Assembly (NCBI GenBank): GCA_017984635.1
Contig: JAGNZC010000002.1
Span: 62,001-126,000 of the forward strand
Length of the DNA stretch: 64,000 bases
DNA from: Crocinitomicaceae bacterium
GTDB lineage: Bacteria > Bacteroidota > Bacteroidia > Flavobacteriales_D > Crocinitomicaceae
Direction: 5' to 3'
Numbering within the stretch: position 1 is the first letter of the stretch; every line of letters starts with the position of its first letter. The notes beneath the pieces were generated by a model. That model did not search any database. It saw only the letters and a list, made by a program, of their open reading frames with translations, and had not been told where the DNA came from. Positions 1 through 8,821 of this stretch are shown in pieces. Made by a program: the position numbers and the translations under genes.

Positions 1-1
1 A

Positions 2-2398
2 GTTCAAAGTCCTAAAGAGTATTTTGGGTATGAATTAGGAACTTATTTCACACGTCATCACCAAGTTGTTGATTATTTCAGACAGTTAGAAAAAAACGCA
101 CCTTCTTCAATTTCCGTTCAACAGTATGGCTCAACAAATGAGAAAAGAGATTTAATTGTTGCGTATATTTCTACACCCGAAAATTTAAAAAACTTAGAAC
201 AATTAAAACAAAATCACAGTAATCTGGCCAATGAATCTGTAGCATTTGTTTGGTTAAGCTACAATGTACACGGAAACGAAAGCGCAGGAACTGAAGCAGC
301 CATGCAAACGGCTTTCGAGCTCATCACACAGCGTCAAGATTGGTTAAAATCAACTGTTGTGATTTTGGATCCATGTATCAATCCTGATGGAAGAGATCGA
401 TATGTGAATTGGTACAATCAACAACACAACAAAGTATTAAACAGTGATCGTGTAACCAATGAACACAATGAACCTTGGCCTTCTGGTCGCCCAAATCATT
501 ATTTATTTGATTTAAATAGAGATTGGGCTTGGTTAACACAAGTAGAATCAAAAAAACGCATTGCATTGTACAATCAATGGTTGCCTCATGTTCATGTTGA
601 TTTTCATGAACAAGGCATGAACGCTCCTTATTATTTTGCACCAGCTGCAGAACCTTATCACGAAGTAATTACAGATTTCCAACGCAAGTTTCAAACAGAA
701 ATCGGTAAAAACAATGCAAAATATTTTGATCGAAACGGATGGTTTTATTTTACAAAAGAAATATTTGACCTTTTGTACCCAAGTTACGGTGATACCTACC
801 CTACTTACAGCGGAGCAGTTGGAATGACATACGAACAAGGAGGAAGCGGTCGAGGAGGAATTGGTGTAATGAATAACGACGGAAAATTAATCACTTTAAA
901 AGATCGCGTTTTACACCACCATACAGCTGGTCTTTCAACTATTGAACATGCTGCATTGAATGCTTCAAGATTGATAGAAGAATTTCAACAATTTTCAAAA
1001 AATAAAAATTACAAATACAAAAGTTACATCGTTGGAGGTAAAAAAGGAAACATCGATGCATTAAAGCAATTATTAGATGCACATAAAATTGCTTACAGCT
1101 TTGGGAATGATGCAACTGTTTCAGGTTTTGATTATTCTACACTCAAAACAGGTTCAATGAAAGCAACGAACCAACATTTAATTATCAATACCAATCAATT
1201 AAAAGGAACGTTAGTCAATGTTTTGTTTGAACCAAAAACAAAATTGTCGGATTCTTTAACGTATGACATAACTGCTTGGTCTTTGCCTTATGCGTATGGA
1301 TTATATGCAATTGGATCTGAAAAACTAGTGGTTGGAACGAATCAAAATACTCCAACAATTAAAAACAAAAAAGAAACCGATTTATATGCATATATCGCAA
1401 CTTGGAATGGATTACAAGATGCTCGTTTTTTAAGTGCTTTAATTCAAAAAGGCATAAAAGTGAGAACGGCAGAAAACCCATTTACGTTGAATGGTATAAA
1501 TTACAACCGAGGAACATTATTAATCACAAAAGAAGACAATGGAACTGGCTTCGAAGATCAAATTGTTACCATCGCCAATGAATTTCAAGTTCAATTAACA
1601 CCAACTACGACTGGTTTAGTTGAAAAAGGCAATGATTTTGGTTCTTCTTCTGTTAAATTAATCAAGAAACAAAGTGTTGCACTATTGTCAGACGAAAACG
1701 CATCTTCACTGAATGTAGGTGAAGTTTGGCACTTTTTTGAAGAACAATTAAATTATCCAATTTCGTTAATATCTTCAAATAGTATCGATAAAACAATGCT
1801 GGCACGATTTACAACATTAATTGTTCCGGAAGGCTATTTCAATTATTTTACCAATGAAGAAAATTTAAACACCATTAAAGAATGGATAGGAAATGGTGGA
1901 AAGTTAATCGCAATTGGCTATGCAGTAGATCACTTTACAACTAAAAATGGTTTTGCATTGAAACCAAAAAATGAAGCAACAGCAACAGAAGATAAAAAAG
2001 AAGAAAAACACGAACATGCACCGATTGTTTACAATCAACAAGAACGTGAAGCAATTAAAAACACTATTACAGGAGCGATTTATGCGTGTCAGGTAGAGCA
2101 AACTAACCCGCTTGCATTTGGATATGGTTCAACCTATAACAGTTTAAAATTAAGTGCATCAGCTTACGAATGGTTAGAAAATCAACTTTCTGTAGTTTAC
2201 ACATCTGAAAACGCAGAGATATTAGGCGGTTTCGTTGGAAGCAATGTGAAAAAAGATCAAAATAAATCGCTGATAATTGGTCAAGAAAACCGTGGAAATG
2301 GAAGCGTGATTTATTTCATTGACAACCCACTTTTTAGAGGCTTTTGGGAAAATGGGAAGTTATTCTTTGCAAACGCTTTGTTTATGACAAACAATTAA
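2..2398 (+). CDS. M14 family zinc carboxypeptidase (5'-truncated by window edge)
   Basis: The reading frame is open from the first bases of the window, so the N-terminus lies outside it. The metal-binding HGNE motif (HxxE) of M14 peptidases is at about 269-280, upstream of the first in-frame ATG (302), so that ATG cannot be the start. Further M14 hallmarks follow: DLNRDW, a DFHEQG segment that would supply the third zinc-ligand His, and a YEQGG segment placed like the catalytic Glu. After about 330 residues of peptidase the protein continues into a large C-terminal region resembling the GATase1-like/Rossmann tail of Bacteroidota M14 proteins (LIVPEGYFN, GGKLIAIGYAVDHF), with a charged linker near the end. 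Such proteins are usually exported peptidases; the signal peptide is not visible here. The substrate is unknown. A terminator follows the stop codon. Confidence 0.88.
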   Translation, partial: VQSPKEYFGYELGTYFTRHHQVVDYFRQLEKNAPSSISVQQYGSTNEKRDLIVAYISTPENLKNLEQLKQNHSNLANESVAFVWLSYNVHGNESAGTEAAMQTAFELITQRQDWLKSTVVILDPCINPDGRDRYVNWYNQQHNKVLNSDRVTNEHNEPWPSGRPNHYLFDLNRDWAWLTQVESKKRIALYNQWLPHVHVDFHEQGMNAPYYFAPAAEPYHEVITDFQRKFQTEIGKNNAKYFDRNGWFYFTKEIFDLLYPSYGDTYPTYSGAVGMTYEQGGSGRGGIGVMNNDGKLITLKDRVLHHHTAGLSTIEHAALNASRLIEEFQQFSKNKNYKYKSYIVGGKKGNIDALKQLLDAHKIAYSFGNDATVSGFDYSTLKTGSMKATNQHLIINTNQLKGTLVNVLFEPKTKLSDSLTYDITAWSLPYAYGLYAIGSEKLVVGTNQNTPTIKNKKETDLYAYIATWNGLQDARFLSALIQKGIKVRTAENPFTLNGINYNRGTLLITKEDNGTGFEDQIVTIANEFQVQLTPTTTGLVEKGNDFGSSSVKLIKKQSVALLSDENASSLNVGEVWHFFEEQLNYPISLISSNSIDKTMLARFTTLIVPEGYFNYFTNEENLNTIKEWIGNGGKLIAIGYAVDHFTTKNGFALKPKNEATATEDKKEEKHEHAPIVYNQQEREAIKNTITGAIYACQVEQTNPLAFGYGSTYNSLKLSASAYEWLENQLSVVYTSENAEILGGFVGSNVKKDQNKSLIIGQENRGNGSVIYFIDNPLFRGFWENGKLFFANALFMTNN

Positions 2399-2426
2399 TC
2401 AGATTCGATTTTATAACTTTAACAAA

Positions 2427-2469
2427 AAGTGGATACTTATTGAACAGATATTTATCCACTTCTTTTTTT
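2427..2469 (+). terminator. Rho-independent terminator after the M14 peptidase
   Basis: Perfect 9-bp stem AAGTGGATA / TATCCACTT (2427-2435 with 2453-2461), a 17-nt loop and a run of seven T. It lies 28 bp after the peptidase stop codon and before the next gene. Confidence 0.7.
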
Positions 2470-2476
2470 AATTTTG
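2469..2476 (+). promoter_or_regulatory. Bacteroidota -7 promoter element
   Basis: TAATTTTG matches TAnnTTTG, overlaps the end of the terminator T-run and lies about 25 bp before the TTG start at 2502. No -33 TTG at the usual 17-23 bp spacing is present; the nearest is 26 bp upstream. Confidence 0.45.
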
Positions 2477-2501
2477 TACACGTATTTAAAAATAGTATTC
2501 C

Positions 2502-3626
2502 TTGAGAAAAATTGTGAAAAAAAAATGGTTTAAAATTCCATTTTATATAGTATTAGTAAGTTTTGCCTTGATAGGTTTCTTTCTAACCGCTTCATATGTA
2601 GCCATAAAATTTAGATTAACCGATGAAAAAGGTTCTGTTGATACCAATAATCGCTATTTCAACGAAATAAAAGATAAATACAACCAATCCTTTAAAAAAG
2701 ATACCTCATCGGTTGATTTTAATGATTACGAAGTGTTGCAACGCATCGTATTGTTAAATAAATACTATCCTAAAAATGCGCAATACATTCTTCATGCATA
2801 TGAAAAAAGTAAAAACGATGCTGAAGTATTAAGAATGATTGAAGCAGTTGGTATTCAATTAAAATCGAATAAACAGTACCAAAAAGAAGTTTATAAATTA
2901 GATTATAAAATCAAACACGCGCGTTACAATTTTAAACACGAAAGCGCTTTCGATTGGATGAACATTGCAGAATGGCAAACATTTAAAGAAGCCGTTGTGA
3001 AAGATAAAAAGTTAATTGACAGTGTTGCCAACCAAACAGGTGTAGAAAGCAGATTAATTGTTGCATGTTTAGTGGGCGAACAAATTCGTTTGTTTAATTC
3101 CAATCGGGAAGCGTACAAAAAATGGATCGGACCGTTGAAGGTATTATCTGTTGAATCTCAATTTTCGTTTGGTGTAACAGGAATCAAAGAACCAACTGCT
3201 CAAAAAATTGAAGCCTTATTAAAAGATCCAACCAGCGAATACTATTTAGGAAAGCAATACGAAACATTGTTGGATTTTTCAACTGAAAACCACCAACAAG
3301 AACGCATGGATCGTTTGACTTCTTTCAGAAATCATTACTATTCATACATGTATGCAGCAGTATTTTTAAAACAAGTGAAAGTACAATGGGAACGAGCAGG
3401 ATTCTCTATCGATAATCGACCAGAAATTTTAGCGACCTTATTCAATGTTGGTTACCCGCAATCTGTTCCGAAAAAAGATCCAAAAGTTGGAGGTTCAACC
3501 ATCAAAATTTACGATAAACCCTATTCATTTGGTGCGATTTCGTATCAATTTTATTATTCAGGTGAATTATTTGATGTGTTCCCTTTCAAACCAAAAAAAT
3601 TCGATTGGAATGAATTACCTGTTTAA
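2502..3626 (+). CDS. Putative lysozyme-like/transglycosylase-fold membrane-anchored protein
   Basis: 374 residues with a short basic N-terminus and one transmembrane segment (about residues 12-38), so most of the protein should be periplasmic. The C-terminal half carries features of lysozyme/lytic-transglycosylase folds: GVESRLIVACLVGEQIR (the Glu would be a candidate acid), FGVTGIKEPTAQKIE resembling the S/T-x-G-x-x-Q region, and ATLFNVGYP resembling the A-x-YNxG motif. I do not recognise a named family with certainty, and the catalytic assignment is inference. The start is TTG at 2502 (a GTG at 2514 is also possible); both precede the membrane segment. The 3' end overlaps the next gene by 17 bp, so the two are probably co-translated. 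Confidence 0.6.
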   Translation: MRKIVKKKWFKIPFYIVLVSFALIGFFLTASYVAIKFRLTDEKGSVDTNNRYFNEIKDKYNQSFKKDTSSVDFNDYEVLQRIVLLNKYYPKNAQYILHAYEKSKNDAEVLRMIEAVGIQLKSNKQYQKEVYKLDYKIKHARYNFKHESAFDWMNIAEWQTFKEAVVKDKKLIDSVANQTGVESRLIVACLVGEQIRLFNSNREAYKKWIGPLKVLSVESQFSFGVTGIKEPTAQKIEALLKDPTSEYYLGKQYETLLDFSTENHQQERMDRLTSFRNHYYSYMYAAVFLKQVKVQWERAGFSIDNRPEILATLFNVGYPQSVPKKDPKVGGSTIKIYDKPYSFGAISYQFYYSGELFDVFPFKPKKFDWNELPV

Positions 3627-4464
3627 TCTTATTGTGTTTTTTGGTGTCATTTCTTTTCAGGCATGCTCACAAAACTCGCAACAAGAATCTAAAAAAAACG
3701 CTTATAATTGGCAACTATTAGCAAAAGGCTTAGAATTTTGTGAAATAGATGCTCCAACCAAATCAATTTTAGGGGATTCAAAACTAACGTTAGTAAGAAT
3801 TACACCTTCCTATTTTGATTTTCACTTATATACTGCAACGGAACACAATAAAACAAAATACACCGTTGATCAATTATGTGATTCACTTCAATTAAACATT
3901 GCGTTAAACGCTGGAATGTATGATTTAGCGAATGGACTCATCAACAGAGGTTTCATGAAAAATTTCAATCATCTAAATAATCCACAAGTTACTCCTAATT
4001 ACAACGCTTTAATTGCTTTCAATCCTACTCAAGACAAAAAATTATATCCATTTAAAATTATAGATTTAGAATGCGAAAATTGGTCAGTAGTGAAAGATGA
4101 TTACCATTGTTTTGCACAAGGAATGCGGATGATTGATTGCAATAAAAACCCAATGAATTGGAGTAAGAAAAAACAATCTTGTAGTATGTTATTGGCTTCA
4201 ACTGACGTTCAAAACAGAATCTATTTTGTTTTTACTCGTTCTCCATACACGCACAATGAAATGATAGGATTTTTAAAAGCAATGCCTTTTAATTTAGCGA
4301 ATACCATTTATTTAGAAGGTGGCCCAGAAACAAGTTTATACATTAAAGTTGGTGATACAGTCATTGAAAAAGTAGGAAGTTACGTTTCTCAAACTTATCC
4401 AACTGATGATAATGTTTGTTTTTGGAAATTGCCAAACATTATTGGCTTAAAATTAAAAAATTAA
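3610..4464 (+). CDS. Phosphodiester glycosidase-family (NAGPA/YigE-like) lipoprotein
   Basis: 284 residues from the ATG at 3610. That start gives a clean lipoprotein signal, a hydrophobic stretch ending in FQAC, so the mature N-terminal Cys would be lipidated. An in-frame extension upstream lies inside the previous gene and has no signal sequence, so it was not used. The body has the signature of the phosphodiester glycosidase domain (formerly DUF2233; NAGPA and E. coli YigE): LNAGMYD, NRGFMKN, FAQGMRM, MLLAST and YLEGGPETSLYI near the C-terminus. The family cleaves GlcNAc-1-phosphodiester-type bonds; the envelope substrate here is unknown. It overlaps the preceding lysozyme-like gene, which suggests a shared role in cell-wall or glycan turnover. 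Its stop codon overlaps the convergent next gene. Confidence 0.82.
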   Translation: MNYLFNLIVFFGVISFQACSQNSQQESKKNAYNWQLLAKGLEFCEIDAPTKSILGDSKLTLVRITPSYFDFHLYTATEHNKTKYTVDQLCDSLQLNIALNAGMYDLANGLINRGFMKNFNHLNNPQVTPNYNALIAFNPTQDKKLYPFKIIDLECENWSVVKDDYHCFAQGMRMIDCNKNPMNWSKKKQSCSMLLASTDVQNRIYFVFTRSPYTHNEMIGFLKAMPFNLANTIYLEGGPETSLYIKVGDTVIEKVGSYVSQTYPTDDNVCFWKLPNIIGLKLKN

Positions 4465-5228
4465 TCTACACTGATTTTCATTCCATCGTAAGCCGCGAAA
4501 ACATTCGAAGGTAATAATTTTTCTATTTCTTGGTGACGACCAAATAAATGTGAAATATGCGTTATGTAGGCTTTTTCCGGATTAATTCGCGCTATAAAGG
4601 CTAATGCTTCTTCTAAATTAAAATGTGAAATATGTGGCGATAAGTGCAAGGCGTTTACGATCAAAACTTTTGTTCCTAGAACTTTTACTATTTCTTCTTC
4701 TGAAATCGTTTTAGCATCAGTAATGTAGGTGAAATCGCCCAATCTAAAACCAAGAACTGGCATTTTGTAATGAAGTACTTCTATTGGTTGAACGTATGTC
4801 CCATTGTTCAATTGAAAACGATTTGTTGAAATTTGATTCAAGTTGATTTTAGGAACACCTGGATAATTAGCATTTTCAAAAATATAATAGAATTCTCTTT
4901 TCAATGCTTGTTCAACCGCAGCATTACAATAAACATCCATCGGACGATTTTGCTTATAATTAAATGCTCTTACATCGTCTAAGCCTGCAATGTGATCTTT
5001 GTGTTCGTGTGTAAATAAGATACCTGATAATTGTTGCACATTTTCGCGTAACAATTGCGTTCTAAAATCAGGGCCAGCATCTACAACAAAATTCTCCTCA
5101 TCAATTTTTATTAATAGTGAAGCACGTAGACGCTTGTCTTTTGTGTCACTTGATAGACAAACGGCACAATCACAAGCAATAACTGGCACACCCTGTGAAG
5201 TTCCCGATCCTAAAATGGTAATTTCCAT
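4461..5228 (-). CDS. PhnP-like MBL-fold metallo-hydrolase
   Basis: 255 residues. The metallo-beta-lactamase zinc motif appears as FTHEHKDHIAGL (HxHxDH) at about residue 74, with later ligands in YITDAK and THISHLFGRH. The N-terminal GSGTSQGVPVIACDCAVC contains the Cys cluster that forms the structural zinc site of PhnP-type phosphoribosyl 1,2-cyclic phosphate phosphodiesterases and their relatives. Family membership is clear but the substrate is not; no C-P lyase genes are nearby. It is the last gene of the minus-strand operon that starts at radC, and its ATG directly abuts the stop codon of the DUF423 gene. Its stop overlaps that of the convergent glycosidase gene (4461-4464). Confidence 0.86.
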   Translation of the reverse strand: MEITILGSGTSQGVPVIACDCAVCLSSDTKDKRLRASLLIKIDEENFVVDAGPDFRTQLLRENVQQLSGILFTHEHKDHIAGLDDVRAFNYKQNRPMDVYCNAAVEQALKREFYYIFENANYPGVPKINLNQISTNRFQLNNGTYVQPIEVLHYKMPVLGFRLGDFTYITDAKTISEEEIVKVLGTKVLIVNALHLSPHISHFNLEEALAFIARINPEKAYITHISHLFGRHQEIEKLLPSNVFAAYDGMKISVD

Positions 5229-5615
5229 TTATTTCGATTGTTTAATTAATTGATAAATCAACAGAATCCATCCAATTATTTGAAACAACCCACCAAGTGG
5301 TGTAATTGGACCTAAAAATTTTAAAGAAACAGAAAACACTTCCTGCAATGCCAAACCGTAAATAGACCCTGAAAATAATACAATGCCAATCAATAATGAG
5401 CGTACAATCCATTTCAATGAAAAGTGAAAACGATCTGCATTCAAACCCAAAATAAAAAGAGCAAAACCAGCATACATTTGATACCTAACGCCTGTTTCAA
5501 ATGATTGCAAACGTTCTACACTTAGAATTGGTTTTAACCCGTGTGCCCCAAAAGCACCTAATACGATTCCTACAACACACAAAAGTGCACCTATAATTAC
5601 TGTTTTATTATTCAT
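5229..5615 (-). CDS. DUF423 small integral membrane protein (YgdD-like)
   Basis: 128 residues with four predicted membrane segments. Hallmarks of DUF423 are the N-terminal GAFGAHGLKP, FETGVRYQMYAGFALF, FSGSIYGLAL, and the C-terminal TPLGGLFQIIGW motif. Function in the family is unknown. The ATG overlaps the stop codon of the upstream polysaccharide deacetylase (ATGA, 5612-5615), and its stop abuts the ATG of the downstream hydrolase, so it is translationally coupled on both sides. Confidence 0.88.
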   Translation of the reverse strand: MNNKTVIIGALLCVVGIVLGAFGAHGLKPILSVERLQSFETGVRYQMYAGFALFILGLNADRFHFSLKWIVRSLLIGIVLFSGSIYGLALQEVFSVSLKFLGPITPLGGLFQIIGWILLIYQLIKQSK

Positions 5616-6898
5616 TTTTTATTCAAATTTAAGGTGTAATCTAAAACGGTACTCCATCCTTTCCATTTTCGGTAATCGCCAATTGTTTCATTGTGCCAAA
5701 TAAAAACAAAATCCCCTCTTACATGAGCAACTTCTTTATAAAGTGCTGAAATACAATTTTTCGCTTCGTTGATGCTTAAGTGTAAATATTCATTCAATGT
5801 ACCATCCATATATGCAAAAGGATGAATCGTTAACGTAGTTTGTTGTTCCTCCATCAAATCATACCATTTATAAGGTCGACACGTTCCTGCTCTAAAACCA
5901 GCAACTTCGGCATAACCCATAGTATAATCATGTTGAATTCCCATTGAAAGTGCGATTGGATATGTTTCCTTGACATTCAACTTTAAATAATGCTGACGAG
6001 AATTAACAACTTCTTTATTGATGATTTTTTCCAAACGCTCTTTTTCATGCAATAAATGTAATTCATATGAATTCGATTTATAACTAGGATGAATTCCAAC
6101 GTCTGCTATTTCAGCCATTTGTCGAATGATCTTTTGATGCATTTTTGATTTATGTGAAACATTTTTATCAAATTTGGCATAGTCTCCTAATAACCAAAAT
6201 AATTTCACTGGAAATCCTTGTTCAGCAATAGAAGTGATTTTATCATACGTATCGTAAGGATCTTTCTTTAATCCCAATAAAACTTTTGTGCGTTGTTGTA
6301 TTCTATAAAAATCACCTTTTAAAAAATCTTTAACGATTGATAAACTTTTACGAATCTTTCCTTTGTGACGATACGCATAAGCATTGTCAATGTCAAAGGT
6401 TGGAATCATCGTAACAGAAGTACTAGATTGTTCAATTTTCAATCCTGCTTGTTGCTTCAAAAGATTAATAATTGAATTGGACCAACGATCACACATCGCT
6501 TTTTGCAACCAATCAAAACGTGTCAATACACTATTTACTGCTTCAAACCGCCCATGTTTGTCGAATTTTTTGGTTTGGTATTCTTCCATACGCGAAAGCA
6601 TGTAAAAGATACTTGCTAAGGGATCAACCACTTCATTAAATGCAAGACATTCTTCTCCTTCAAACTTTCCTTTGGTGATACCGTAAACAGGAAGCCCTTT
6701 ATCAAATAAAACAACAGAAGGTTGAATGGTACAAACACCTTCTATTCGAGTGGATGAATAATTTAATTTTGCATCCTCGGATAATTCAAATGTTTGTAAA
6801 TTAGATGTGATTTCATACGAAATGGAAGCATAAGAACAGATGACATCTATCACATATGCTAATCGTGTTGAATTTTCTTTCGTATAAACCAACAACAT
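5612..6898 (-). CDS. Polysaccharide deacetylase family protein
   Basis: 428 residues from the ATG at 6898, two bases after the wecB stop codon. A longer frame reaching back into wecB lacks homology-like character and was rejected. The C-terminal two thirds resemble NodB-type (carbohydrate esterase 4) proteins: PTFDIDNAYAY supplies the catalytic/metal Asp pair, GIHPSYKSN the metal His, followed by SRQHYLK, GFRAGTCRPYKWYD and a late IWHNET. The roughly 150-residue N-terminal region is typical of the Bacteroidota subgroup and has no signal peptide. Such enzymes deacetylate N-acetylated sugars, and the coupling to UDP-GlcNAc 2-epimerase supports a role in making a surface polysaccharide with N-acetylmannosamine-derived sugars. 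The exact substrate is inferred only from this neighbourhood. Confidence 0.8.
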   Translation of the reverse strand: MLLVYTKENSTRLAYVIDVICSYASISYEITSNLQTFELSEDAKLNYSSTRIEGVCTIQPSVVLFDKGLPVYGITKGKFEGEECLAFNEVVDPLASIFYMLSRMEEYQTKKFDKHGRFEAVNSVLTRFDWLQKAMCDRWSNSIINLLKQQAGLKIEQSSTSVTMIPTFDIDNAYAYRHKGKIRKSLSIVKDFLKGDFYRIQQRTKVLLGLKKDPYDTYDKITSIAEQGFPVKLFWLLGDYAKFDKNVSHKSKMHQKIIRQMAEIADVGIHPSYKSNSYELHLLHEKERLEKIINKEVVNSRQHYLKLNVKETYPIALSMGIQHDYTMGYAEVAGFRAGTCRPYKWYDLMEEQQTTLTIHPFAYMDGTLNEYLHLSINEAKNCISALYKEVAHVRGDFVFIWHNETIGDYRKWKGWSTVLDYTLNLNKK

Positions 6899-6900
6899 TT

Positions 6901-8049
6901 TTATAAGTCTTCTAGTATTTTTTGGCAAATAAACTCAGCTGCATGACCATCTCCGTATAGAGGTGGATACGAAAAGTCTGACTTTGCTAACAATGAATTA
7001 AATCCAGCCACAATTTTTTGATAATCTGATCCTGCTAAAAGAGCATTCCCATTAGATACGATTTCAACCCATTCTGTTTGTGGACGCAAAATCACACAAG
7101 GTTTCTGAAAGAAATATGCTTCTTTTTGTAAACCACCACTATCAGTAATGATCATTCGTGCATTTTTCTCCAATGCGATGATATCAATAAAACCTGCTGG
7201 AGGAATTATTTTAAATTGAGCATTGGTTGAAATTTTAGTAAATAAATCTGTAGGAAGTTGAGCTTCCATTTTACTTTTCGTACGTGGATGAATCGGTAAA
7301 ACAATCGTTAAATTTGTAGCCTGTTGAATGTCAAATAAGGCTTGAAATATTGCCGTCATATTTTCAGCAATATCCGTATTTGAATCTCGGTGAATGGTTG
7401 TTAATACATATTGATTTTCTATTAGTCCAAGATCTGCTAATAAGGTTGAGTTACTTGCTGACACATTCGAGAAATACAAACTATTATCAAACATTACATC
7501 ACCGCAATGGTATACTTTTGGATGGTTTGCAGATGCTTTTTCTACTTGGTTTTCTTTGAATCCTTCGTTTTTTAAATTTTCAAATCCCGTACTTGTAGGT
7601 GTAAACAATAACGTTGACATGTGATCACACGCAATTCGATTCACTTCTTCAGGCATCGCTTTGTTGAAACTTCTTAATCCTGCTTCTACATGTATTACAG
7701 GAATATGAATTTTTGCTGCAGCTAATGCACCAGCAATTGTTGAATTGGTGTCACCATATACTAATACAGCAGTTGGATGCTCTTTTAAAAAAATCTCTTC
7801 TAAGCCTTCTATCATTTTGGCTGTTTGCTGCCCATGACTTCCGCTTCCTACATTTAAATTGTAATTTGGAGTTGGAATACCCATTTCTTGAAAGAAAATA
7901 GCAGACATGTTTTCATCGTAATGTTGACCAGTATGAACAATAATTTCTTCTAATTGATCATTAAAATGTGTTTTTATTGCACGATTTATTGCGGAAGATT
8001 TTATGATTTGTGGGCGCGCACCTATAATTGTAACGATCTTTTTTTTCAC
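6901..8049 (-). CDS. wecB: UDP-N-acetylglucosamine 2-epimerase (non-hydrolysing)
   Basis: 382 residues, the normal length. It interconverts UDP-GlcNAc and UDP-ManNAc in the cytoplasm as a precursor step for surface polysaccharide. Motifs in order: GARPQIIK at the N-terminus, HTGQHYD, YGDTNSTIAGALAA, IHVEAGLRSF with MPEEVNR, TTIHRDSN, LPIHPRTK, and TDSGGLQKEAYF with RPQTEWVE, together the nucleotide- and substrate-binding set. The start is GTG at 8049 (GTG AAA AAA AAG), 12 bp after radC. It is tightly followed by the polysaccharide deacetylase, which supports joint glycan synthesis. No UDP-ManNAc dehydrogenase is seen in the window. Confidence 0.95.
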   Translation of the reverse strand: MKKKIVTIIGARPQIIKSSAINRAIKTHFNDQLEEIIVHTGQHYDENMSAIFFQEMGIPTPNYNLNVGSGSHGQQTAKMIEGLEEIFLKEHPTAVLVYGDTNSTIAGALAAAKIHIPVIHVEAGLRSFNKAMPEEVNRIACDHMSTLLFTPTSTGFENLKNEGFKENQVEKASANHPKVYHCGDVMFDNSLYFSNVSASNSTLLADLGLIENQYVLTTIHRDSNTDIAENMTAIFQALFDIQQATNLTIVLPIHPRTKSKMEAQLPTDLFTKISTNAQFKIIPPAGFIDIIALEKNARMIITDSGGLQKEAYFFQKPCVILRPQTEWVEIVSNGNALLAGSDYQKIVAGFNSLLAKSDFSYPPLYGDGHAAEFICQKILEDL

Positions 8050-8061
8050 GAGTATTTGTAG

Positions 8062-8763
8062 TTAATTCAACTTGCCTTCATCTGCGAAGCTAAAATAGCC
8101 ATTATCTGTGAATATTAAGTGATCTAAAATCGGTAAATCAATCATTTTACCAAATTCTACTAAATTTTTGGTCAATTTTTCATCATTTACACTCGGAGCT
8201 TTCGTTCCACTTGGATGATTGTGAATTAAAATCAACCCTTGCGCTTTTAATTCCAATGCAAAATTAAAAATGAGTTTTGCATCAACGACTGTACCTGCCA
8301 TCCCTCCTATTGATAATTGCTTGTGTTGAATCAATTGACTTGCACGATTCAAGTAAATCACGTGAAATTCTTCGTGCTGTAAATCGAGCAAAAAAGGAGC
8401 GATAAACTCATAAACTGCTTTAGAACTGATAAATCTCAATTTCTCAATTTGATTGGAAGTTTTTCTTCTTCTGCCTAATTCCAGTGCAGCAATTAAAGTT
8501 ACCGCTTTTGCTTCGCCAATTCCTGAGAATCTCATTAAATCTTGCGCCGTTAATTTTGAAAAATGAATCAAATCATTTTCAACGGATTGCAACAACTCTT
8601 TGGCTAAATCTAACGCACTTTTTGAGCGCGATCCCGAACCTAATAAAATGGCAACTAATTCAGCATCACTTAAAATACTTCTTCCTTTTTGAAGTAACTT
8701 TTCTCGAGGTCGATCATCTTCTGACCACGTTTTAATGGATTGGTGGTGGTTTCTATAATTCAT
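8062..8763 (-). CDS. radC: RadC family protein (JAB/MPN domain)
   Basis: 233 residues from ATG 8763 (a TTG two codons earlier is possible). The N-terminal half is a helix-hairpin-helix-like DNA-binding region (LLGSGSRSKSALDLA, RFSGIGEAKAVTLIAALELGRR). The C-terminal half is a JAB1/MPN fold with the complete JAMM signature HNHPSGTKAPSVND. Despite its name, the family is not clearly a repair factor and its biochemical role is unsettled. It heads the operon continuing into wecB (12-bp gap); this coupling is probably transcriptional only. Confidence 0.93.
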   Translation of the reverse strand: MNYRNHHQSIKTWSEDDRPREKLLQKGRSILSDAELVAILLGSGSRSKSALDLAKELLQSVENDLIHFSKLTAQDLMRFSGIGEAKAVTLIAALELGRRRKTSNQIEKLRFISSKAVYEFIAPFLLDLQHEEFHVIYLNRASQLIQHKQLSIGGMAGTVVDAKLIFNFALELKAQGLILIHNHPSGTKAPSVNDEKLTKNLVEFGKMIDLPILDHLIFTDNGYFSFADEGKLN

Positions 8764-8789
8764 ATACAATTAAAGATAGTGAAAAAAAG

Positions 8790-8797
8790 TATATTTG
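8790..8797 (+). promoter_or_regulatory. Bacteroidota -7 promoter element for the 8822 gene
   Basis: TATATTTG fits TAnnTTTG and ends 24 bp before the ATG at 8822, in the divergent radC/hydrolase gap. No clear -33 TTG is present. Confidence 0.5.
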
Positions 8798-8821
8798 TTG
8801 CCATCAATCTGAAAAATTATA

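Noticed and set aside
3445-3609. Upstream extension of the phosphodiester glycosidase into the lysozyme-like gene
   Set aside because: It has no signal peptide and lies in another gene's frame; the ATG at 3610 starts a clean lipoprotein signal.
6899-6928. Upstream extension of the polysaccharide deacetylase into wecB
   Set aside because: The ATG at 6898 lies two bases after the wecB stop codon and is better placed; the extension is only wecB sequence in another frame.
8764-8789. Promoter for radC on the minus strand
   Set aside because: Only a one-mismatch TATCTTTA was found, with no -33 element, so it is too weak to annotate.
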